Below are positions 23,677 to 33,297 of a DNA stretch of 48,616 nucleotides, piece by piece. Below the pieces are notes generated by a model. It was not told where the DNA came from. It saw nothing but the letters and a program-made list of their open reading frames with translations, and made no database searches. The position numbers were made by a program, and so were the translations under genes. Positions within the stretch are counted from its first letter, which is position 1; every line of letters starts with the position of its first letter. Source of the stretch: Candidatus Barnesiella excrementavium. Its GTDB lineage: Bacteria; Bacteroidota; Bacteroidia; Bacteroidales; Barnesiellaceae. The DNA is taken from NCBI GenBank assembly GCA_019115485.1, contig DXDM01000023.1:1-48616 (forward strand), in the 5' to 3' direction.

Positions 23677-24792
23677 ATGACTACAATTCCCTACATCATA
23701 GCCGACAACAAGATTCCCTACCTGAAAGGTATACTCGAACCTTATGCACGCATCGACTACCTTTCGCCCGACCGCATCGACGCCCAAGCCGTGCGCGACG
23801 CCGACATTCTTTTAATACGGACACGTACGAAATGCAACCGCGAACTGCTCGACCAGAGCCGCTGCCGCTACATTGCCACGGCAACCATCGGCTACGACCA
23901 CATCGACACCCGCTATTGCCGGGAGCGAGGCATCGAATGGGTAAACTGTCCCGGCTGCAACGCCCCATCTGTTGGACAATACATACTCGCCGCCCTGCTG
24001 GCTTGGAGTAAAAGCCATCGCAAACCGCTGCACGAATGCACGTTGGGCGTGGTGGGCGTAGGCCATGTAGGCAGTATCGTCGCCCGCTATGCCGGTCTGC
24101 TGGGTATGCGGGTACTCCTCAATGACCCTCCCCGCGAAGAGGCCGAAGGAGGAGACTCGTTCACGTCGCTCGACACCCTCTGCCGGGAGGCCGACATCAT
24201 CACCTTCCACACCCCGCTGACCCGCGAGGGGAAATACCCCACCTTCCACCTGGCCGACGACGATTTCTTCGCCGCACTTGAAAAAAAGCCCTTGATTCTC
24301 AATACGGCCCGGGGAGAGATTGTGGCAACCGAGGCCCTGAAAACCGTCCTCTCCCAAGACCGGATTGCGGGTGTCGTACTCGACTGTTGGGAGAACGAAC
24401 CCCATATCGACAGGGAACTGCTGGGGAAAGCTTTCATCGCCACTCCCCACATTGCCGGATATTCGGCCGACGGCAAGTCGACCGCCACGAGAATGATTGT
24501 CGAAGCCGTAAGCCGATGGACCGGCGTGTCAATTCCCACCCAGGCCATCGTACCGCCAGCTCCTGCACAACCCCTCATCGATCTCACGGGAGTGGACACC
24601 CCCTTGCAGAAAGCCGTGTGGGATACCTACAACCCCTTCGACGACGACCTCAGATTGCGCAAGTCGCCCGAGACCTTTGAAATGCAACGCGGGCTCTACC
24701 CCCTGCGCCGGGAATTCGGAGCCTATCGCATAACAGGGGCCCAAGCGACCGACCTGCCTGTTTTAAAAAATTTAGGATTCCATATTGAATAA
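23677..24792 (+). CDS. pdxB: Erythronate-4-phosphate dehydrogenase
   Basis: The 371-residue protein is a D-2-hydroxyacid dehydrogenase with Rossmann motif LGVVGVGHVGSIVARYAG, catalytic Arg in NTARGEIV, and His in ATPHIAGYSADGKSTATRM. The order, the long C-terminal extension of about 100 residues after the dehydrogenase core and the total length fit PdxB, which oxidises 4-phosphoerythronate in the DXP-dependent pathway to pyridoxal phosphate. The N-terminal ADNKIPYL and CNRELLD also fit PdxB. The start at ATG 23677 is chosen because the promoter covers the upstream TTG. It stands alone on the plus strand, divergent from the LPS operon and 239 nt before acpP. Other hydroxyacid dehydrogenases are possible but less likely. 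Confidence 0.93.
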   Translation: MTTIPYIIADNKIPYLKGILEPYARIDYLSPDRIDAQAVRDADILLIRTRTKCNRELLDQSRCRYIATATIGYDHIDTRYCRERGIEWVNCPGCNAPSVGQYILAALLAWSKSHRKPLHECTLGVVGVGHVGSIVARYAGLLGMRVLLNDPPREEAEGGDSFTSLDTLCREADIITFHTPLTREGKYPTFHLADDDFFAALEKKPLILNTARGEIVATEALKTVLSQDRIAGVVLDCWENEPHIDRELLGKAFIATPHIAGYSADGKSTATRMIVEAVSRWTGVSIPTQAIVPPAPAQPLIDLTGVDTPLQKAVWDTYNPFDDDLRLRKSPETFEMQRGLYPLRREFGAYRITGAQATDLPVLKNLGFHIE

Positions 24793-24970
24793 ATATACAA
24801 ATACAACAATCTGTTTCCCGCGGAGAGAAGCACCAATTTTCTCCGATAAGTCTGTTGTTTTGAGATGGAACAGAACGATAAAGCGCCAATTTTTTGCACA
24901 AAATTTCTACATCTGCGCAAAAAATGAGTAATTTATAAGAGAAAATTTTTTTTCTTCGGAGAAAAATATA

Positions 24971-24978
24971 TTCCTTTG
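24971..24978 (+). promoter_or_regulatory. Possible -7 box of the acpP operon
   Basis: TTCCTTTG differs from TAnnTTTG at one position and would give a leader near 45 nt before acpP. The 239-nt gap also holds an imperfect hairpin (24821-24845, CGGAGAGAA with TTTTCTCCG) that may end pdxB transcription. Both are weak. Confidence 0.3.
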
Positions 24979-25031
24979 CAGTTGCAAAAAATAAGAACGT
25001 TAATTTATTTATTAATTAAAATTTAAAAATT

Positions 25032-25283
25032 ATGTCTGACGTAGCATCAACAGTAAAAGAAATTATCGTAGAAAAATTGGGTGTTAAGGAATCAGAGGTA
25101 ACTCCCGAAGCCAACTTTACCAATGACCTCGGTGCCGATTCTTTGGACACGGTTGAAATGATCATGGAATTTGAGACCAAATTCGATATCAAAATCCCTG
25201 ACGATCAAGCCGAAAAAATCACGACTGTAGGTGAGGCTATCGCTCACATCGAAAAAGCTATCGCAGAGAAAGAGAATAAATAA
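25032..25283 (+). CDS. acpP: Acyl carrier protein
   Basis: The 83-residue acidic protein has the phosphopantetheine attachment site [12 protein letters not shown] with Ser37 and the usual four-helix sequence pattern. It carries growing acyl chains in type II fatty acid synthesis. fabF begins three bases after its stop codon, the standard acpP-fabF pairing. The identification is certain. Confidence 0.98.
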   Translation: MSDVASTVKEIIVEKLGVKESEVTPEANFTNDLGADSLDTVEMIMEFETKFDIKIPDDQAEKITTVGEAIAHIEKAIAEKENK

Positions 25284-25286
25284 TTT

Positions 25287-26549
25287 ATGGAGCTTAAAAG
25301 AGTTGTAGTAACAGGCCTTGGTGCCATCACTCCGCTGGGTAACGACGTGGCCTCCACGTGGGACGCCCTTCTGAAAGGAGTAAGCGGAGCAGGGCCTATT
25401 ACGCTTTTCGACGCATCTGAATTCAAGACTCAATTTGCTTGCGAGGTAAAGAATTTCGACCCGCTGAAATATTTCAGCGCAAAGGAAGTTCGTAAACTCG
25501 ACCGCTATACCCAGTTTGCACTGGCTGCCACCCAAGAGAGCATGGCCGACTCGGGACTCGATCTCGAAAAAGTCAATAAAGACCGTGCCGGCGTTATCTT
25601 CTCGGCAGGTATCGGCGGTATCAGCACCTTTGAGCAAGAGGTAGGGAACTATGCCATCGCCCCCGAAAAGGGTCCGCGCTTCAGCCCCTTCTTCATTCCC
25701 AAGATGATTGCCGACATTGCCGCAGGACAAATCTCGATGTTATACGGATTCCGGGGTCCCAACTTCGGTATCGTATCGGCCTGCGCATCATCGACCCACG
25801 CCCTCATCGACGCCTACAACTATATCCGTCTGGGCAAAGCCGATCTGATCGTATCGGGTGGTGCCGAAGCTGCAATCACCGTATCGGGAGTAGGTGGATT
25901 CAATGCCATGCACGCACTCTCCACTCGCAACGACTCTCCCGAAACGGCCTCTCGTCCGTTCAGCGCATCGCGCGACGGCTTCGTGATGGGAGAAGGAAGT
26001 GCCTGCCTTATTCTTGAAGAACTGGAACACGCATTGGCCCGTGGGGCTAAAATCTATGCCGAAGTCGTAGGCGGCGGTCTGTCGGCCGATGCCTATCACC
26101 TGACGGCTACCCACCCCGAAGGATTGGGTGCCAAACTCGTGATGCAAAACGCTCTCGACGATGCCCACATGGCTCCCGAAGAGATCGACTACATCAACGT
26201 TCACGGTACCTCTACCCCCGTCGGCGACAAGTCTGAAGCCAAAGCGATTTTGGAAGTATTCGGCGACCACGCCTATAACCTCAACATCAGCTCGACCAAG
26301 TCGATGACCGGCCACCTGCTGGGAGCGACCGGAGCTTTGGAGGCTCTCATCTGCGTGAAGACCATCGACGAAAGCATCGTTCCCCCCACCATCAACCATG
26401 CCGAGGGCGACGACGATCCCGAAATCGACAGCAAACTGAATTTCACATTCAACCACGCACAGAAGCGCGAAGTGAACGCTGCTCTGTCGAATACCTTTGG
26501 TTTCGGTGGACACAATGCAAGTATAATCGTAAAGAAATTCACGAAATAA
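25287..26549 (+). CDS. fabF: Beta-ketoacyl-ACP synthase II
   Basis: The 420-residue condensing enzyme has the Cys-His-His triad: C166 in VSACASSTHALIDA, H306 in NVHGTSTPVGD and H343 in KSMTGHLLGATGALE, and ends in NTFGFGGHNAS. It elongates acyl-ACP with malonyl-ACP in fatty acid synthesis. It sits directly after acpP and three bases before the GTG start of rnc, so the three are one operon. Length and motifs fit KAS II rather than FabB or FabH. Confidence 0.98.
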   Translation: MELKRVVVTGLGAITPLGNDVASTWDALLKGVSGAGPITLFDASEFKTQFACEVKNFDPLKYFSAKEVRKLDRYTQFALAATQESMADSGLDLEKVNKDRAGVIFSAGIGGISTFEQEVGNYAIAPEKGPRFSPFFIPKMIADIAAGQISMLYGFRGPNFGIVSACASSTHALIDAYNYIRLGKADLIVSGGAEAAITVSGVGGFNAMHALSTRNDSPETASRPFSASRDGFVMGEGSACLILEELEHALARGAKIYAEVVGGGLSADAYHLTATHPEGLGAKLVMQNALDDAHMAPEEIDYINVHGTSTPVGDKSEAKAILEVFGDHAYNLNISSTKSMTGHLLGATGALEALICVKTIDESIVPPTINHAEGDDDPEIDSKLNFTFNHAQKREVNAALSNTFGFGGHNASIIVKKFTK

Positions 26550-26552
26550 CAC

Positions 26553-27374
26553 GTGCTTAAAACGATTTATAACCGTATAAGGCTCCTTATGCTCCGCCAT
26601 AAGGAGCCTTATGTTCTATATCACGACCTGTTGGGTTTCTGGCCCGACAACATACACCTGTACGAGGTAGCCTGTCTGCACAGCTCCTCGTCGATTTACG
26701 TGCAGGGCCGACGCATCAACAACGAACGGCTCGAATTTCTGGGCGATGCCATACTCGACGCCGTAGTGGCCGACATACTTTTCCATCGGTTCGACAACCG
26801 CAAGGAGGGATTCCTCACCAACACCCGGGCCAAAATCGTCAAGCGCGAATCGCTCAACGCCATCGCCCTGAAAATAGGGCTCGACCATTTCATTACCTGC
26901 TCCATGCGCATCAGCACCCACAACAGCTACATGTACGGCAATGCGCTTGAAGCCCTTGTCGGAGCCATCTACCTCGACAAGGGGTACAAATGCTGCAAAC
27001 AATTCATCGAGACCCGCATCATCGGAGCAATCGGCGACCTCGACAAAGTGTCGAAAGAGGAGTTCAATTTCAAGTCGCGACTCATCGAGTGGTGCCAGAA
27101 ACACAAAATCGACATCGAATTTGCCCTCATCGAAACTTTGGTCGACAAAGACAACAACCCCGTATTCCAGTCGCAGGCCCTCATCGGCGGACTGTCGGGT
27201 GGCATAGGTATCGGATATTCCAAAAAAGAGTCGCAGCAAAACGCCGCACACACCGCCATCGAACGCCTGCGCAAAGACAGAGACTACCGACAAAAGGTAC
27301 TGGCTACCCGTCCACAAGAGAATAATGCAAACAATAATGCAACCGTCACCGAAAAATCACAGGACAATTCATAG
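26553..27374 (+). CDS. rnc: Ribonuclease III
   Basis: The 273-residue enzyme has the RNase III signature NERLEFLGDAILDAVVADILF (catalytic Glu and Asp), the second acidic site near GNALEALVGAIYLDKG, and a C-terminal double-stranded RNA-binding domain (about residues 165-245, with FNFKSRLIEWCQ and GIGYSKKESQQNAAHTAIERL). It cuts double-stranded RNA in rRNA and mRNA processing. The GTG at 26553 is taken as the start because the segment before the ATG at 26589 (LKTIYNRIRLLMLRHKEPY) resembles the N-terminus of other Bacteroidales RNase III proteins as I recall them. A perfect 15-bp hairpin lies in these first codons, a possible self-cleavage site. The C-terminal tail is Asn-rich and disordered. 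Confidence 0.95.
   Translation: MLKTIYNRIRLLMLRHKEPYVLYHDLLGFWPDNIHLYEVACLHSSSSIYVQGRRINNERLEFLGDAILDAVVADILFHRFDNRKEGFLTNTRAKIVKRESLNAIALKIGLDHFITCSMRISTHNSYMYGNALEALVGAIYLDKGYKCCKQFIETRIIGAIGDLDKVSKEEFNFKSRLIEWCQKHKIDIEFALIETLVDKDNNPVFQSQALIGGLSGGIGIGYSKKESQQNAAHTAIERLRKDRDYRQKVLATRPQENNANNNATVTEKSQDNS
26577..26612 (+). promoter_or_regulatory. Perfect 15-bp hairpin in the first codons of rnc
   Basis: ATAAGGCTCCTTATG (26577-26591) and CATAAGGAGCCTTAT (26598-26612) pair fully, loop CTCCGC, with two more G-U pairs possible below. It contains the alternative ATG (26589) and lies between fabF and the body of rnc. In E. coli RNase III cuts a stem in its own leader to limit its synthesis; a similar role here is inferred. 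There is no T-run, so it is not a normal terminator. Confidence 0.7.
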
Positions 27375-27393
27375 GAATCACCCGAGAAATGGC

Positions 27394-27401
27394 TATTTTT
27401 G
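27394..27401 (+). promoter_or_regulatory. -7 box of the GH3-like gene
   Basis: TATTTTTG matches TAnnTTTG exactly and lies 23 nt before the ATG at 27425, giving a leader of about 17 nt. No clear -33 box. It suggests the gene is not simply read through from rnc. Confidence 0.5.
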
Positions 27402-27424
27402 CTACCTATTGAAAACCTAATCAG

Positions 27425-28927
27425 ATGAATTTCACCAAGCTGCTGCGCCCCTTATTTGCAAAACGGCTCTCTCAAATAGATCGATATGCCGACTACGGCG
27501 ACATCATACAACAGGAAACGCTCATAGGCCTGCTCCGCAAAGCCCAGAGTACTCAGTTGGGAACCACCTACCGCTTCCACGAGATAGACTCCTACAAGAG
27601 TTTCGTCGAGCACGTCCCCATCAGCGGATACGAAGAGTTGAAACCCTACATCGAACGTACCATGCAGGGTGAACAGAATATCCTGTGGCCTACCCCCATA
27701 CGTCATTTTGCCAAATCGTCGGGAACGACCAACGACAAAAGCAAGTTTATCCCCGTCAGCGCCGAGGCCCTGCGCTACTGCCACTACCAGGGCGGAGCCG
27801 ACTGCGTGGCCCTGTATCTGCGGGCCAATCCCGAAAGCCGCTTCTTCGATGGCAAAGGGCTCATACTGGGTGGCAGCCGGGCGCAAAACCCCTTCGGTGA
27901 GGCCTACTGCGGCGACCTGTCGGCTATCCTCATACAGAACATCAACCCGCTGGTCAACCTCATCAGAGTCCCCTCCAAGCAGATTGCCCTCATGAGCGAA
28001 TGGGACACCAAGCTCGAAGCCATCGCCAACAGCACCATCGGCCAGAAGAACATTACCAACCTATCGGGAGTACCCTCGTGGTTCCTCGTCCTCATCAAGC
28101 ACATCTTGACGAAAACCGGCCGGCACGACCTCTCCGAAGTGTGGCCCAACCTCGAAGTCTTCTTCCACGGAGGTATCAGTTTCGCCCCCTACCGCGAGCA
28201 ATACCACCAGCTCATATCCAGCCCCCGCATGCACTACGTCGAGACCTACAACGCCTCCGAGGGCTTCTTTGCCGTACAAAACGACCTCACCACACCCGGC
28301 ATGCTGCTCCTCATCGACCTGGGTATCTTCTACGAGTTTATCCCCCTGGGGGGTACGCTTGAACAGGCTGTACCCATCTGGGAGGTAGAGGCCGGGCGCA
28401 ACTACGAGCTGGTCATCACCTCGAACGGCGGCCTGTGGCGATACCGAATGGGCGACACCGTGAAGGTGCTCTCCACGAAGCCGGTGAAGATTTGCGTATC
28501 GGGCCGTACCAAACACTACATCAACGCCTTTGGCGAAGAACTCATGGTCGACAATGCCGAGCAAGCCATCGCCCGTACCTGCGAACAGACAGGCGCCAGC
28601 GTACTCAACTACACGGCAGCCCCGGTCTATATGACCGACCACAGCAAAGGCCGGCACCAATGGCTCATCGAGTTCAGCAAGCAACCCGCATCTATCGAAG
28701 ATTTTGCCCAACGGCTCGACCAGAACCTGCAAAACCTCAACTCCGACTACGAAGCCAAGCGATTCAAAAGCATCGCTCTCGAATGCCTCGAAGTGATTCC
28801 CGCCAAAGCCGGCATCTTCGACGACTGGCTGCGCGACCACAACAAACTGGGCGGCCAGCACAAAATTCCCCGGCTCTACAACCGGCGCGACATTATCGAG
28901 GAGATTCTCCAATACAACAACCGATAA
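27425..28927 (+). CDS. GH3-family acyl-adenylating enzyme
   Basis: The 500-residue protein belongs to the GH3 (auxin-responsive) family, a branch of adenylate-forming enzymes found in plants and widely in Bacteroidetes. The three ATP/AMP motifs are present: FAKSSGTTNDKSKFIPVS (about residues 96-113), YNASEGFFA (about 275-283) and LWRYRMGDTVKVLS (about 336-349). Plant members link amino acids to hormone carboxylates; the bacterial substrate is unknown. It follows acpP-fabF-rnc by 50 nt and has its own -7 box. The link to fatty acid genes suggests an acyl substrate, which is inference. It ends at a strong terminator shared with metG. Confidence 0.9.
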   Translation: MNFTKLLRPLFAKRLSQIDRYADYGDIIQQETLIGLLRKAQSTQLGTTYRFHEIDSYKSFVEHVPISGYEELKPYIERTMQGEQNILWPTPIRHFAKSSGTTNDKSKFIPVSAEALRYCHYQGGADCVALYLRANPESRFFDGKGLILGGSRAQNPFGEAYCGDLSAILIQNINPLVNLIRVPSKQIALMSEWDTKLEAIANSTIGQKNITNLSGVPSWFLVLIKHILTKTGRHDLSEVWPNLEVFFHGGISFAPYREQYHQLISSPRMHYVETYNASEGFFAVQNDLTTPGMLLLIDLGIFYEFIPLGGTLEQAVPIWEVEAGRNYELVITSNGGLWRYRMGDTVKVLSTKPVKICVSGRTKHYINAFGEELMVDNAEQAIARTCEQTGASVLNYTAAPVYMTDHSKGRHQWLIEFSKQPASIEDFAQRLDQNLQNLNSDYEAKRFKSIALECLEVIPAKAGIFDDWLRDHNKLGGQHKIPRLYNRRDIIEEILQYNNR

Positions 28928-28993
28928 ACGCCACAGAAGAGAGGGGAAAGAGCCCTACACACGCACCTTTCACCCGCTTTTGTCAAGTATACA

Positions 28994-29030
28994 AAATAGC
29001 CCCGCACGAGTGATTCGTGCGGGGCTATTT
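28994..29030. terminator. Bidirectional terminator between GH3-like gene and metG
   Basis: AAATAGCCCCGCACGA (28994-29009), loop GTGAT, TCGTGCGGGGCTATTT (29015-29030): a perfect 16-bp stem whose A/T ends act as the U-run in both directions. Confidence 0.9.
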
Positions 29031-29054
29031 GCATATCAGATGATATCGTACGTC

Positions 29055-31097
29055 TTATTTTACTTCCGAACCCGGGGCAATCTCGTCGGTAGCCGGAGTG
29101 ATGACAATCAAGCGTCCGTCGGCATCTTCGGCCGAGAGAATCATGCCTTGCGACTCGATACCTTTCAGTTTGCGCGGTTCGAGATTGGCCACGAAGCAGA
29201 CGTTCTTGCCTATCAGCTCTTCGGGTTTGTAGTGCTTGGCAATGCCCGATACGATGGTGCGTCCACCCAGTCCGTCGTCGATGCGGAACTGCAACAGTTT
29301 GTCGGCCTTGGGAACCTTCTGACAATCGAGCACCTTACCCACCCGGATATCGAGCTTCATGAAGTCGTCGAAAGGTACATTTTCACGCACCGGAGCAGCC
29401 TTGTGGTTCTTCAACTCGTTGGCTTTCTTGGTCTCCAACAGTTTGTTGACCTGAGCCTCGATGACACTGTCGTCAATCTTCTCGAAGAGCAGTTCGGGTT
29501 TGCCCAACTCGGTACCGACGGGCAGTATATCGGTGCGACCCAACATGTTCCAGTCGCAATGACCCATGTGGAGCATTCCCCGCAGCTTCTCGGCCGAAAA
29601 GGGAAGGAAAGGTTCGAAGGCAATTGCCAGGTTGGCCGTAATCTGCAAAGCCAGATTCAAGATGGTAGCCACCCGCGGCATATCGGTCTTGGCCAGTTTC
29701 CAAGGCTCGGTATCGGCCAGGTATTTATTCCCGATACGGGCCAGATTCATGGCCTCTTTGAGGGCGTCGCGGAAACGGTAGTGGTCGAGGTAGTTCTCAA
29801 CCGACGCCTTTACGTCGGCAAACTCTTTCATCGTCTCGCGGTCATAGTCGGTCAACTCGCCGGCCTGGGGGACTTTACCCTCGAAATATTTGTGCGTAAG
29901 CACCAGAGCCCGGTTGACAAAGTTGCCCAAGATAGCCACCAACTCGTTGTTGTTGCGGGCCTGGAAGTCTTTCCAAGTAAAGTCGTTGTCTTTCGTTTCG
30001 GGGGCATTGGCGGTGAGCACGTAGCGCAGCACGTCCTGTTTGCCGGGGAAATCTTCGAGATACTCGTGCAGCCATACGGCCCAGTTGCGCGAGGTCGAAA
30101 TCTTGTCGCCTTCGAGGTTGAGGAACTCGTTGGCCGGTACGTTATCGGGCAAGATGTAGCTACCCTCGGCTTTCAGCATGGTCGGGAAGACGATGCAATG
30201 GAACACGATGTTGTCCTTGCCGATGAAATGAACCATCTTCGTCTCGGGGTCTTTCCAGTAGAGTTCCCACTTGTCGGGGAGCAACTCCTTGGTGTTCGAG
30301 ATGTAACCGATGGGGGCATCGAACCACACATAGAGTACTTTGCCCTCAGCACCTTCGACCGGCACGGGTACGCCCCAGTCGAGGTCGCGACTCACCGCGC
30401 GAGGTTGCAGTCCCATGTCGAGCCACGATTTGCACTGTCCGTAGACATTGGGTTTCCACTCCTTGTGCTCGTCGAGAATCCAGTGGCGTAGGAAGGGCTC
30501 CCACTTGTCGAGAGGCAGATACCAGTGTTTCGTCTCGCGCAGCACCGGTTTGTTGCCCGTGATGGCCGACCTGGGATTGATGAGGTCGGTCGCATTCAAC
30601 GAGGTACCACAGGCTTCGCACTGGTCGCCATAGGCGTGCTCGTTGCCGCAATGGGGGCAGGTGCCGGTAATATAGCGGTCGGCAAGGAACTGGTTGGCCT
30701 CCTCGTCGTAGTATTGCATCGAGGTTTTCTCGATAAACTCGCCCTTGTCGTAGAGTTTGCGGAAGAAATCGGAGGCCATCTGCGTATGAATGGCCGACGT
30801 GGTGCGTGAATAGATGTCGAACGAGATACCAAACTCCTCGAATGACTTCTTGATAATGTTGTGGTAGCGGTCCACAATATCCTGCGGGGTCACCCCCTCG
30901 GCCTTGGCCTTGATGGTGATGGGCACGCCGTGCTCATCGCTACCGCCTATCATAATCACATCTTCGCCCTTCAAGCGCAGATACCGGGTATAGATATCTG
31001 CCGGGACATACACACCTGCCAGGTGGCCTATATGCACGGGGCCGTTGGCATAGGGCAATGCGGTCGTAACCAGCGTTCGTTTAAATTTCTTCTCCAT
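29055..31097 (-). CDS. metG: Methionyl-tRNA synthetase with C-terminal tRNA-binding domain
   Basis: The 680-residue class I synthetase has the HIGH motif in [16 protein letters not shown] (22-25), a four-cysteine zinc knuckle ([18 protein letters not shown]), and KISTSR in place of KMSKS. After a linker, a C-terminal OB-fold tRNA-binding domain begins near residue 575 ([18 protein letters not shown]) and ends the protein ([18 protein letters not shown]). It charges initiator and elongator tRNA-Met. It is transcribed alone from a promoter with an exact -7 box at 31205-31212, leaving a leader of about 100 nt. The identification is certain. Confidence 0.98.
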   Translation of the reverse strand: MEKKFKRTLVTTALPYANGPVHIGHLAGVYVPADIYTRYLRLKGEDVIMIGGSDEHGVPITIKAKAEGVTPQDIVDRYHNIIKKSFEEFGISFDIYSRTTSAIHTQMASDFFRKLYDKGEFIEKTSMQYYDEEANQFLADRYITGTCPHCGNEHAYGDQCEACGTSLNATDLINPRSAITGNKPVLRETKHWYLPLDKWEPFLRHWILDEHKEWKPNVYGQCKSWLDMGLQPRAVSRDLDWGVPVPVEGAEGKVLYVWFDAPIGYISNTKELLPDKWELYWKDPETKMVHFIGKDNIVFHCIVFPTMLKAEGSYILPDNVPANEFLNLEGDKISTSRNWAVWLHEYLEDFPGKQDVLRYVLTANAPETKDNDFTWKDFQARNNNELVAILGNFVNRALVLTHKYFEGKVPQAGELTDYDRETMKEFADVKASVENYLDHYRFRDALKEAMNLARIGNKYLADTEPWKLAKTDMPRVATILNLALQITANLAIAFEPFLPFSAEKLRGMLHMGHCDWNMLGRTDILPVGTELGKPELLFEKIDDSVIEAQVNKLLETKKANELKNHKAAPVRENVPFDDFMKLDIRVGKVLDCQKVPKADKLLQFRIDDGLGGRTIVSGIAKHYKPEELIGKNVCFVANLEPRKLKGIESQGMILSAEDADGRLIVITPATDEIAPGSEVK

Positions 31098-31204
31098 ATC
31101 TTCTTATTAGTTTCTGTCTATTCTCATGCCACACCAGGAGGTATTCGGCCGCAGGTCCCGTCATGAAGCCCTGCACAAAAAGCCTCCCTGTCGCATATTT
31201 CACG

Positions 31205-31212
31205 CAAAGATA
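31205..31212 (-). promoter_or_regulatory. -7 box of the metG promoter
   Basis: Minus-strand TATCTTTG matches TAnnTTTG exactly. Just upstream, TCCGAAA (31224-31230) is inverted as TTTCGGA (31237-31243); this small hairpin lies after the stop of the glycosyltransferase operon and may be its terminator or overlap the -33 region. Confidence 0.55.
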
Positions 31213-31266
31213 TAAATTTTCTGTCCGAAAGAAACGTTTCGGAATGAGCTTTTTGGAATATGCCGA

Positions 31267-32013
31267 CTATTCACGCCCGGTCAGACGGGCAAATGCGAAG
31301 CGAACGGCAAACCACAAATGGCGCAAAAAGGTGGGAACCGTACCGTAATAGCGGCACATGATGTCGTATCGCTCCCGCAACGAAGCCTTGCGATTGGCGG
31401 TGGTTACCCCCTCGTTGAGGTAGTCGATGAGGGTTTCGTGCGTGTTGGTCATCGTGCGGGCCACCTGCATGCAGCGGATACACCAGTCGAAATCGGCCGA
31501 ATAGCGATAGCGCAGATCGTAGTCGGGAGCGATTGCCCGCCGCACGATAAAAGCCTGGTGACACACCAGCATACCCATGCGGAAGCTCTTGACGGTCAAT
31601 ACCTCGGGAGCCTGCAAGCGACGCATGGCGATGAAGCGCCGCCGGGCATCGACGAGAGCCGTCTCGCCATAGACGATATCGGGGTCGGTTTTTTCGATGG
31701 AACGGGCGATTTTCTGCAACGTATCGGGGCCGTGCAGAGCGTCGCCGGCATTCAGGAAGATGAGGTATCGCCCCGTGGCCCGGTGCAACCCCTTGTTCAT
31801 GGCGTCGTAGAGTCCCCGGTCGGGTTCGCTGGTAACCGAGGTAACCGCCCGTGAGGCCCGGGCAAGGGCTACCGTGCCGTCGGTCGAGGCTCCGTCGACC
31901 ACCAGATACTCATAGCCGGTAAAGGTCTGACATTCGACACTCTGCAACGTGGCCGGCAGCGTGGTCTCCGCGTTGAACGTAATCGTAACAATCGAGAAAA
32001 GCGGACTTTCCAT
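31267..32013 (-). CDS. GT2 family glycosyltransferase
   Basis: The 248-residue protein has a GT-A fold with nucleotide-sugar motifs FSIVTITFNAETTLPATLQS, VVDGASTDGTV, PDRGLYDAMNKGLHRATG and LNAGDAL (the DxD-like site). It transfers a sugar onto a growing glycan on the inside of the membrane. It is the last gene of the flippase-led operon, starting 6 nt after the preceding GT4 stop. Sugar specificity cannot be read from the sequence. The gene product has no membrane helix. Confidence 0.9.
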   Translation of the reverse strand: MESPLFSIVTITFNAETTLPATLQSVECQTFTGYEYLVVDGASTDGTVALARASRAVTSVTSEPDRGLYDAMNKGLHRATGRYLIFLNAGDALHGPDTLQKIARSIEKTDPDIVYGETALVDARRRFIAMRRLQAPEVLTVKSFRMGMLVCHQAFIVRRAIAPDYDLRYRYSADFDWCIRCMQVARTMTNTHETLIDYLNEGVTTANRKASLRERYDIMCRYYGTVPTFLRHLWFAVRFAFARLTGRE

Positions 32014-32019
32014 GGCTTC

Positions 32020-33276
32020 TTATTTGCTTGACAATTCACTATATACCTGTTGATACTGCCGGGCAATCGCCTCTTCGGAGTAGCGCGACAGGGCTTCGGC
32101 CCGTAACCGCTCCCGCGAGATGCTCCCTCCCGACTCCAACGCCCGGGCGATGCCCTCGGCCAAACTCTCGGCCGTACGCTCGGGCACCAGGTAGCCGGTC
32201 TCGCCGTGACGGATAATGTCGGCCTGCCCACTGTTGCCGAAAGAGACCGGCAGACAGCCGCACGCCTGTGCCTCGGCCAACGTCTGCCCGAAGGTTTCGT
32301 AGCACGAGGCCGACACCACCACATCGGCCGCCGAATAGAGCCGGGACATCTGCCGGGGGGTGTCGACCCACCCGACATCGGTATAGCTGGTGGGTATACG
32401 GGGATAGACCTCCTGCGGATTCTTCACCCGACCGAAAAAGAGCAAGTGAATACGCTCCCGATACTCTTCCCGGTCGGACAACAGCCGCAAGGCCTCCATG
32501 AGCAGGGGGAAGCCCTTGATGGGGTCGTCGACCCGCACGGCACCGAAGAGTACGATGCGTTTGTCGAGGGGGAGCGACAACTGCTTGCGGCTCTCGACCC
32601 GGTCGAGCAACTCGAATTGCGAGAGCGAGAGGGTGTTGGGAATTACCTCGACCCGTTTACCGGCAAGCAAAGCACTCTCGCGCGCCTGTCGGGCCAACCA
32701 ACGGCTCACCGCCACCCAAGTGACTTGGGCCGGACGGAAAATCTCCATCTTCCGGCGGAAGACCCGGGCCGACAAGTCGTGCCGCGAGGGATAGCGCAGG
32801 AAGCCACAATCGTGACAGGCACTCTTGAAGCGGTCGCACCCGTAGGCATAATGACAAATCGAGGTGCACTCCCACATGTCGTGCATGGTCCACACAACGG
32901 GCTTGCCCGAACGGAATATGCGGTCGATGCTCCTCAACGAGAGGAGCCCCTGATTCACCCAATGCAGATGAACGATGTCGGCTTCGCGGAAAGCGGCCAT
33001 AGCGGTAATATCGAACCCGGTAGCAGCCGTAGAGACCTTGAAGAGATTCTTCCGGCTAAAACCGTTGCCAATCCATATCATCAACCGTTCAAACAGAAAC
33101 GAGAGGCGTCCTTTCCAGTGAGGAGCCACGGCATGAGTGTGACTGTCGTCGCCATACTTGTCGAGCACCAGCGTCGTCACCTCGACCCCTGCCCGAGACA
33201 AGGCATCACCCAGTCGGCGGGCAGCTATCGCAGCTCCACCTCCCCGGTCGGTAGTATTTACAATCAATACTTTCAT
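32020..33276 (-). CDS. GT4 family glycosyltransferase
   Basis: The 418-residue GT-B enzyme starts MKVLIVNTTDRGGGAAIAAR and has the GT4 donor-site pattern ETFGQTLAEAQACGCLPVSF (E-x7-E). A cysteine-rich insert (CTSICHYAYGCDRFKSACHD) after the HDMWECTSICH motif is common in Bacteroidales surface-glycan GT4 proteins. It probably retains the anomeric configuration of the donor sugar. It lies between two GT2 genes in one operon, with 21 nt and 6 nt spacing. Its donor and acceptor are unknown. Confidence 0.92.
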   Translation of the reverse strand: MKVLIVNTTDRGGGAAIAARRLGDALSRAGVEVTTLVLDKYGDDSHTHAVAPHWKGRLSFLFERLMIWIGNGFSRKNLFKVSTAATGFDITAMAAFREADIVHLHWVNQGLLSLRSIDRIFRSGKPVVWTMHDMWECTSICHYAYGCDRFKSACHDCGFLRYPSRHDLSARVFRRKMEIFRPAQVTWVAVSRWLARQARESALLAGKRVEVIPNTLSLSQFELLDRVESRKQLSLPLDKRIVLFGAVRVDDPIKGFPLLMEALRLLSDREEYRERIHLLFFGRVKNPQEVYPRIPTSYTDVGWVDTPRQMSRLYSAADVVVSASCYETFGQTLAEAQACGCLPVSFGNSGQADIIRHGETGYLVPERTAESLAEGIARALESGGSISRERLRAEALSRYSEEAIARQYQQVYSELSSK

Positions 33277-33297
33277 CGCATTCTCCCTTCTGTTGTT

